Below, piece after piece: positions 7,198 through 11,906 of a DNA stretch of 11,906 nucleotides (position 1 is its first letter; the number at the start of each line of letters is the position of its first letter). A program made the position numbers and the translations under genes. Below the pieces are notes generated by a model, which worked only from the letters and a program-made list of their open reading frames with translations, had not been told where the DNA came from and made no database searches. Source of the DNA: SHLJ01 sp041618535 (lineage in GTDB: Bacteria > Bacteroidota > Bacteroidia > Flavobacteriales > Flavobacteriaceae); NCBI GenBank assembly GCA_041618535.1, contig JBFKFP010000084.1:1-11906 (forward strand). The letters are read 5' to 3'.

Positions 7198-10029
7198 CTA
7201 AATTAATTCATTTTTCAGAAACCGGGCTGTATGACTCGTCTTATGTTTTATGATGTCTTCGGGTGAACCTTCTACGATGATCTGTCCACCGCCTTTTCCA
7301 CCTTCAGCACCGATATCTATTATATGATCAACCATTTTAATCACATCCATATTGTGTTCAATGATTAAAACCGTGTTGCCTTTATCAACCAGCCGGTTAA
7401 GAACGATCATCAGGACGCGTATATCCTCAAAATGAAGTCCCGTGGTCGGTTCGTCAAGTATGTAGAAAGTATTTCCGGTATCTTTTTTTGACAATTCGGT
7501 GGCGAGTTTAACACGTTGGGCCTCTCCTCCCGACAGGGTAGTACTCTGTTGTCCGAGCGTTATATAACCCAATCCGACATCTTTAATGGTTTTAAGTTTC
7601 CGGTGAATTTTTGGAATGTGTTCAAAGAAATTCACACTTTCCTCTATGGTCATGTTGAGCACGTCACTGATGGATTTACCCTTATATCGAATTTCGAGGG
7701 TTTCCCGGTTGAAGCGTTTGCCCTGGCAAGATTCACATTCGACATAAACATCCGGGAGAAAATTCATCTCGATCACCTTTAATCCGCCACCTTTACATGT
7801 CTCGCAGCGTCCTCCGGCAACATTAAAACTGAACCTACCAGGCTTATAACCCCTAATCATGGCTTCCGGGATCTTTGAGAAAAGGCTCCTTATCTCACTG
7901 AATACCCCCGTATATGTGGCTGGATTGCTCCTTGGTGTCCGGCCTATGGGGGATTGGTTAATGTCGATAACCTTATCGATATGCTTCAGTCCCTCGATTC
8001 TTTCATAAGGCATAGGGGTCATGACCCCGTTGAAATAATAATTATTGAGTATCGGATATAAGGTTTCATTCACAAGTGTAGACTTTCCACTTCCTGAAAC
8101 CCCTGTAACGCCTATCATCTTTCCAAGTGGAAAAGTTACGGTCACATTTTTAAGGTTGTTCCCCGTGCAGCCGTGAAGAGTGATTGATTTTCCATTTCCT
8201 GGCCGTCTTTTCTTCGGAACTTTTATGGTCTTGGTACCGTTAAGGTAGTCGGCTGTGAGGGTATGGTGCTTCATCACCTCTTCCGGATTACCTTCTGAAA
8301 TGATCTCACCGCCGTGAATACCGGCTTCCGGCCCGATGTCGATGATATGATCGGCATGCTCTATCATATCCTTATCATGCTCTACAACGATCACTGAGTT
8401 TCCTATATCTCTGAGAGATTCCAGTGAATTTATCAATTTCCGGTTATCACGCTGGTGAAGGCCTATACTGGGTTCATCAAGAATATAAAGCACACCCACA
8501 AGTTGTGAACCGATCTGGGTAGCCAATCGTATTCTTTGTGCCTCGCCACCGGAAAGCGATTTCGAGCTGCGATCCAGGGTCAGGTAATCAAGGCCGACAT
8601 CCAGCAGGAATTTCAGCCTGGAATTGATCTCCTTGATGATCTCGGAACCAATCGCAGATTGCTTTTCCGAAAGTTTCCCGGGAAGTTCCCTGAACCATTC
8701 CGCCAGGTCAACAATATCCATATGAGCCAGGTCGGCGATACTCTTATCCTGGATTTTAAAGAAAAGCGACTCTTTTCTCAGCCTGCTTCCTTCGCAGAGA
8801 CCGCATTTCACCTTATCCATATAGTTCCTTGCCCAGCGCCTGATAGAAGTTGAATCTGCTGTTTTGTATTGGTTTTCGATGAAGTTCGCGATCCCCTCAA
8901 AATCGATACTGTAATTCCTGGTTACTCCAAGGGTTTTACTGGCAACTGAAAATTTCTCATTTCCACCATAGAGGATCATATCCAGGCCCTCCTGTGGGAT
9001 GGATTTTATGGGATCCCCTAGATCAAATTCAAACCGCTGTGCGATGGTTTCTAGCTGCTTGAAGATCCAGGTATTTTTCTGCGGCCCCTGAGGGGCAAGA
9101 CCTCCGTTTCGTATAGAGATCGAATCATCAGGGATGATCTTGTTTAAGTTCACCTTATAAAGACTCCCTATCCCGTTGCATTGCGGGCAGGCTCCTTTGG
9201 GAGAGTTAAACGAAAAGTTATTCGGTTCAGGATTGGGATAGGAGATCCCGCTGCTGGGACACATCAGGTTTCTACTGAAATAGCGAAGATCACCGCTCTC
9301 CTGTTCGATAACTAACAGCACATCGTCACCATGGTACATGGCTGTATTTATGCTTTCGGTAAGCCTGCTATCTTTATCGCAGTTCTCATCAACCTTAAGC
9401 CGGTCTATCACGATCTCTATGTCATGGGTCTTGTAACGATCCAATTTCATGCCGGGTTCAAGGTCACGGATCTCGCCATCGGTTCTGACCTTAACAAAAC
9501 CCTGTCTTCCGATCTGCTCAAACAATTCCCTGTAGTGCCCCTTCCTTGATCGTATCACGGGCGAGAGGATATTGATCCGTTTGTCTTTAAAACTCTTAAT
9601 GATGAGTTCCCTGATCTGTTCATCGTTGTAACTGACCATTTTCTCTCCGGTATTGAAACTGAAGGCATCACTTGCCCTGGCATAGAGAAGACGAAGAAAA
9701 TCATAGATCTCCGTAATTGTTCCGACGGTTGACCTGGGTGATTTGCTGGTCGTTTTCTGTTCGATAGCGATTACGGGCGACAGGCCGTCTATTTTATCAA
9801 CATCAGGGCGCTCAAGGCCTCCTAAAAACTGGCGGGCGTAGGCCGAGAAGGTTTCGATATAACGCCTCTGACCTTCGGCATAAATGGTATCGAAAGCCAG
9901 GGACGATTTCCCACTGCCAGACAACCCGGTTATTACCACAAGTTTTTCTCTTGGGATAGTAACATCGATATTTTTCAGATTGTGGACACGTGCCCCTCTT
10001 ACCTCAATATTTTCTTCGAAATTGGTCAT
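7198..10029 (-). CDS. uvrA: Excinuclease ABC subunit UvrA
   Basis: 943 residues, the usual full length (E. coli 940). UvrA dimers scan DNA for bulky lesions and load UvrB for nucleotide excision repair in the cytoplasm. Two ABC ATPase units are complete: Walker A GLSGSGKS (35-42) and GVSGSGKS (643-650); signatures LSGGEAQ (492-498 and 832-838); Walker B ending in DE (518-519 and 859-860); H-loops His551 and His892. The C-terminal zinc module has all four cysteines (742, 745, 765, 768). The first zinc module keeps Cys257, Cys281 and Cys284, but the expected second cysteine is Ser260 (CPSSG where many UvrAs have CPxCG); I recall similar forms in other Bacteroidota. A further CGLC pair is at 409-412. 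ATG at 10029 follows a promoter element closely. First gene of the inferred uvrA-LOG-small ORF-barrel operon. Confidence 0.98.
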   Translation of the reverse strand: MTNFEENIEVRGARVHNLKNIDVTIPREKLVVITGLSGSGKSSLAFDTIYAEGQRRYIETFSAYARQFLGGLERPDVDKIDGLSPVIAIEQKTTSKSPRSTVGTITEIYDFLRLLYARASDAFSFNTGEKMVSYNDEQIRELIIKSFKDKRINILSPVIRSRKGHYRELFEQIGRQGFVKVRTDGEIRDLEPGMKLDRYKTHDIEIVIDRLKVDENCDKDSRLTESINTAMYHGDDVLLVIEQESGDLRYFSRNLMCPSSGISYPNPEPNNFSFNSPKGACPQCNGIGSLYKVNLNKIIPDDSISIRNGGLAPQGPQKNTWIFKQLETIAQRFEFDLGDPIKSIPQEGLDMILYGGNEKFSVASKTLGVTRNYSIDFEGIANFIENQYKTADSTSIRRWARNYMDKVKCGLCEGSRLRKESLFFKIQDKSIADLAHMDIVDLAEWFRELPGKLSEKQSAIGSEIIKEINSRLKFLLDVGLDYLTLDRSSKSLSGGEAQRIRLATQIGSQLVGVLYILDEPSIGLHQRDNRKLINSLESLRDIGNSVIVVEHDKDMIEHADHIIDIGPEAGIHGGEIISEGNPEEVMKHHTLTADYLNGTKTIKVPKKRRPGNGKSITLHGCTGNNLKNVTVTFPLGKMIGVTGVSGSGKSTLVNETLYPILNNYYFNGVMTPMPYERIEGLKHIDKVIDINQSPIGRTPRSNPATYTGVFSEIRSLFSKIPEAMIRGYKPGRFSFNVAGGRCETCKGGGLKVIEMNFLPDVYVECESCQGKRFNRETLEIRYKGKSISDVLNMTIEESVNFFEHIPKIHRKLKTIKDVGLGYITLGQQSTTLSGGEAQRVKLATELSKKDTGNTFYILDEPTTGLHFEDIRVLMIVLNRLVDKGNTVLIIEHNMDVIKMVDHIIDIGAEGGKGGGQIIVEGSPEDIIKHKTSHTARFLKNELI

Positions 10030-10044
10030 TCTTCAGCAAAGTTG

Positions 10045-10052
10045 CAAAGGTA
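10045..10052 (-). promoter_or_regulatory. -7 promoter element upstream of uvrA
   Basis: TACCTTTG on the minus strand, followed by C, is a full match to the Bacteroidota -7 consensus TAnnTTTG. No good TTG is seen at the expected -33 distance, so only the -7 element is annotated. The start of transcription would be near 10039-10042, leaving a leader of about 10-13 bases before the uvrA ATG. The 114-bp spacer (10030-10143) otherwise shows only a 5-bp AGCCT/AGGCT inverted repeat at its far end. Confidence 0.65.
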
Positions 10053-10143
10053 CGGGATTTGAATCTAAAAAGGAAGGGATGATTAATCGCTTACAGAATA
10101 AAATTCAACGCAATTATCAACAGCCTAAATAAGATATAGAGGC

Positions 10144-10860
10144 TTAAAATGTTCCTTTTACATTCCCCATGTCCAGGGTGAGGAATAAAAGTTTATGCTC
10201 ATCAGGTAACCATGCACCGCTGCTGGTTTCGATCCAGCTATCCCATGAAGCCTCCAGGCCTTTAATAGGAATCACGGAAACGTACATTTTGAAGGATTCG
10301 GGTCTGCCTGATTCCTGCAGCTTCCAGAGATAGGAATCACCCGGGGTAGTTCCTCCCTGAGTAAAGGTCACCAATAAAGCAGAACTGCCATCGTCGAGTA
10401 TGACCTCTTTCCGGATAACCCCCTCATCAAAAACCTTGTAGGGGGCAACCAGCCAAAAAGAATCATTATTAAAAAGCCTCTCTGCCTTGCTGATCAATTC
10501 TTCGGCTTGTTCATTGATGACCTCGAAATTGTGTATGTAGGCCTTACTTTTTTTTCCGGAAACAAGAGAAAGAGACACCTTAAAGTCCTTCCATTTAACC
10601 TCGCAGTAACCTGACCCCTTATACCATTTATAATGTCTCCTGCTGCTGGAAGTCCATTCAAGGTAATTGGTTTGTTTGAAGGCTTCATGATTAAGAGATT
10701 CCAGCATTTTTGTCGCCAGGGCATCGGCTTTTGCACCGGCAATTCCAGAGGGTATATCTTCGTTATAGCGGATATACAGATATCCGAAATACAACAACGA
10801 CAGTAACAGACCAATGGCGGCAATTTTTAGCGCCCATGTCAAAAATCTCTTTAAAAGCAT
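10144..10860 (-). CDS. Conserved single-pass membrane protein of unknown function
   Basis: 238 residues. A basic start (MLLKR) and one hydrophobic helix (about 9-30) anchor the protein in the inner membrane, with residues ~35-238 outside, in the periplasm. The soluble part has many Trp and Tyr residues and motif-like stretches that I recall as conserved in flavobacterial homologues: NNDSFWLVAPYKVFDEG (131-147), GGTTPGDSYLW (169-179), IPIKGLEASW (197-206) and SSGAWLPDEH (213-222). Alternating strands and these Trp/Pro/Gly motifs could fit a LolA/LppX-like lipid-binding half-barrel, but this is a guess. The only cysteine is Cys86, and no lipobox is present. Its ATG follows the alkD-like stop with one base between (TAG-T-ATG), so translation is probably coupled. 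It closes the ggt-alkD cluster. No named function can be given. Confidence 0.82.
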   Translation of the reverse strand: MLLKRFLTWALKIAAIGLLLSLLYFGYLYIRYNEDIPSGIAGAKADALATKMLESLNHEAFKQTNYLEWTSSSRRHYKWYKGSGYCEVKWKDFKVSLSLVSGKKSKAYIHNFEVINEQAEELISKAERLFNNDSFWLVAPYKVFDEGVIRKEVILDDGSSALLVTFTQGGTTPGDSYLWKLQESGRPESFKMYVSVIPIKGLEASWDSWIETSSGAWLPDEHKLLFLTLDMGNVKGTF

Positions 10861-10861
10861 A

Positions 10862-11524
10862 CTACAGATTTCTGATCGCTTCTCTTCGGCTAAGCGGTTT
10901 CAATGAGTGTGAATTTACGAAATTTAATACGGCGTCGGGTGCATTTTTACCATATTCTCGCAGCGACCATCCAATGGCCTTTTGAATAAAGAATTCACCT
11001 GATCCGGAAAATCGCTCACATAGGCTGAAAAGAAGGTCAGCATCGGTATTATTCTTATATCCCAGTTGAAATAAGATAGCACTGCGGTTTAACCAAAGAT
11101 CATCGGAGCTGGCATAAGCTTCGATCACTTCTCCCTTTTTTTCAGGATAGATTTTAAGGTACTGTCCTAGCAGGTTTTTGGCGATATAGTCTACGGTGTC
11201 CCACCATGAATGGGTCCTGATCAGGTAGGTGATGAGTTCGATGTCCTCGGGCGAAAATGATCTTCTGTGAATTCTGAAAAACAGCTCCATGGCGCATAAA
11301 TGCATTTCACGGTAAGGACTTTCATATATGTCGCGGACAAGTATTCGACAATCGGTTTGAACCTCCTGTTTATTATTCGCTATCGCTTTGCGGAAAAGCT
11401 CCCGTCGCAATCCTGCCTTTATTCCGTAGAACTCAAATTTATTGCGCATATACGCCTTCATATGAAAGGCGTTTTGCTTATCGGCATGCGCTTCAAAAGC
11501 CCTTTTTAAGTCCTCGATGAACAT
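10862..11524 (-). CDS. AlkD-family DNA alkylation repair protein (HEAT-like repeat DNA glycosylase)
   Basis: 220 residues, slightly shorter than Bacillus cereus AlkD (237). AlkD is built from helical HEAT-like ALK repeats and excises N3-methyladenine, N7-methylguanine and some bulky cationic adducts without flipping the base. The active-site residues of B. cereus AlkD (Trp109, Asp113, Arg148, Trp187) have matches shifted by one: Trp108 and Asp112 in SWWDTVD, Arg147 in LWLNRSAI, and Trp186 in KAIGWSLREYG. The complete set suggests a working glycosylase rather than one of the AlkD relatives without activity. Other family-like stretches are FYGIKAGLRRELFRK (32-46) and a basic C-terminus (PLSRREAIRNL). 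It lies 9 bases after the ggt stop and 1 base before the next start, so it is mid-operon. The gene uvrA follows one gene later, placing base and nucleotide excision repair side by side. ATG at 11524. Confidence 0.93.
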   Translation of the reverse strand: MFIEDLKRAFEAHADKQNAFHMKAYMRNKFEFYGIKAGLRRELFRKAIANNKQEVQTDCRILVRDIYESPYREMHLCAMELFFRIHRRSFSPEDIELITYLIRTHSWWDTVDYIAKNLLGQYLKIYPEKKGEVIEAYASSDDLWLNRSAILFQLGYKNNTDADLLFSLCERFSGSGEFFIQKAIGWSLREYGKNAPDAVLNFVNSHSLKPLSRREAIRNL

Positions 11525-11533
11525 GGCCAGGGT

Positions 11534-11906
11534 CTAAAATCCTACGGCAGTATCATCACCGCGATGATCGGCGCCTCCCTCCATATTTCCGTCTGCTAAA
11601 ACAAGGATCCCGTTCACCTTGGCGGTAATAATGTTCTCCCGTTCAAGAATACCATAGCCTTTCCCTTTAAGTTGTTCTTTCAGGTCATCCGGGAATTTGC
11701 CGGGTTCAAACATGATCAGGTCTGGTAACCACTGATGATGAAACCGAGGTGCGTCAACGGCCTCCTGCATGCCCATTTTAAACTCATGGACATTCAGGAT
11801 GGTTTGCAATACGCTGGTAATTATAGTGGATCCGCCGGGCGTTCCAACTACCATGTAAAGCTGGTCGTCTTTTTCTATTATGGTGGGGGTCATTGAACTC
11901 AGCATG
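11534..11906 (-). CDS. Gamma-glutamyltransferase, C-terminal part (5' end outside window)
   Basis: 123 complete codons and one partial codon of the small-subunit C-terminus are present; the reading frame is open to the window edge. LSSMTPTI (2-9 of the visible part) matches the Ser-Ser pair of E. coli GGT (Ser462-Ser463) that contacts the glutamyl carboxylate. PGGSTIIT (23-30) holds the Gly-Gly of the oxyanion hole, and the end GGADHRGDDTAVGF is the typical family C-terminus. GGT is an Ntn hydrolase, exported and cut into two subunits, which hydrolyses or transfers the gamma-glutamyl group of glutathione and related peptides. The catalytic Thr and any signal peptide lie outside the window. 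The ATG at 11905 is an internal Met, not the start. It appears to head the cluster ggt-alkD-membrane protein as far as visible. Confidence 0.93.
   Translation of the reverse strand, partial: MLSSMTPTIIEKDDQLYMVVGTPGGSTIITSVLQTILNVHEFKMGMQEAVDAPRFHHQWLPDLIMFEPGKFPDDLKEQLKGKGYGILERENIITAKVNGILVLADGNMEGGADHRGDDTAVGF

Noticed and set aside
3361..10029. Equal length (943 residues) of UvrA and the peptidase/barrel protein
   Set aside because: Coincidence: the sequences share no motifs or domain order.
10122..10144. Possible terminator AGCCT/AGGCT after the membrane protein gene
   Set aside because: The stem is only 5 bp with a 13-base loop, overlaps the stop codon and is not followed by a T-run on the minus strand.
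10494..10823. 109-codon minus-strand frame inside the membrane protein gene, and a similar 79-codon frame at 3591-3830
   Set aside because: Both are alternative-frame shadows of well-supported genes, with no domain, start context or operon position of their own.

Overview
The window looks like ordinary chromosomal DNA of a Bacteroidota member, most likely Flavobacteriaceae. The evidence is the membrane-anchored AraC-type regulator, the one-chain E1 alpha/beta fusion, promoters of the Bacteroidota type (TTG / TAnnTTTG), mostly poor Shine-Dalgarno sequences, and protein sequences that read like flavobacterial homologues. GC content is moderate. All nine recognised genes lie on the minus strand, so the text follows the direction of transcription, from high to low coordinates. 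No tRNA, rRNA, CRISPR array, insertion sequence or phage gene was seen.

11906-10144: a tight cluster made of the 3' end of a gamma-glutamyltransferase gene (cut by the window edge), an AlkD-type DNA alkylation repair glycosylase, and a conserved single-pass membrane protein of unknown function. Gaps are 9 and 1 bp, so this is very probably one transcript. A 114-bp spacer follows; it carries a good -7 promoter element for the next unit.

10029-3361: uvrA (excision repair ATPase), a LOG-family nucleotide phosphoribohydrolase, a small unrecognised ORF, and a 943-residue exported protein that joins a degenerate M1/gluzincin peptidase module to a probable outer-membrane beta-barrel. Gaps are 17, 16 and 0 bp, which suggests co-transcription from the uvrA promoter. 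The last two ORFs share a frame and are separated only by one TAG codon, directly followed by a TTG start.

3360-3187: an AT-rich spacer of about 150 bp with two 10-bp direct repeats and a well-formed Bacteroidota promoter. The promoter fixes the start of the next gene at the ATG at 3186 and excludes the upstream TTG at 3210.

3186-1: a fused alpha/beta E1 component of a 2-oxoacid dehydrogenase (probably branched-chain type), then after 31 bp the N-terminal membrane half of an AraC-family regulator that runs off the window.

The genes are mostly housekeeping: two DNA-repair functions side by side, nucleotide and glutathione metabolism, and 2-oxoacid oxidation. I did not find convincing evidence of an undescribed multi-gene system. 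The most interesting items are the zinc-site-less peptidase/barrel fusion with its odd start, the exchanged cofactor-motif residues in the E1 protein, and the missing zinc-ligand cysteine in UvrA.
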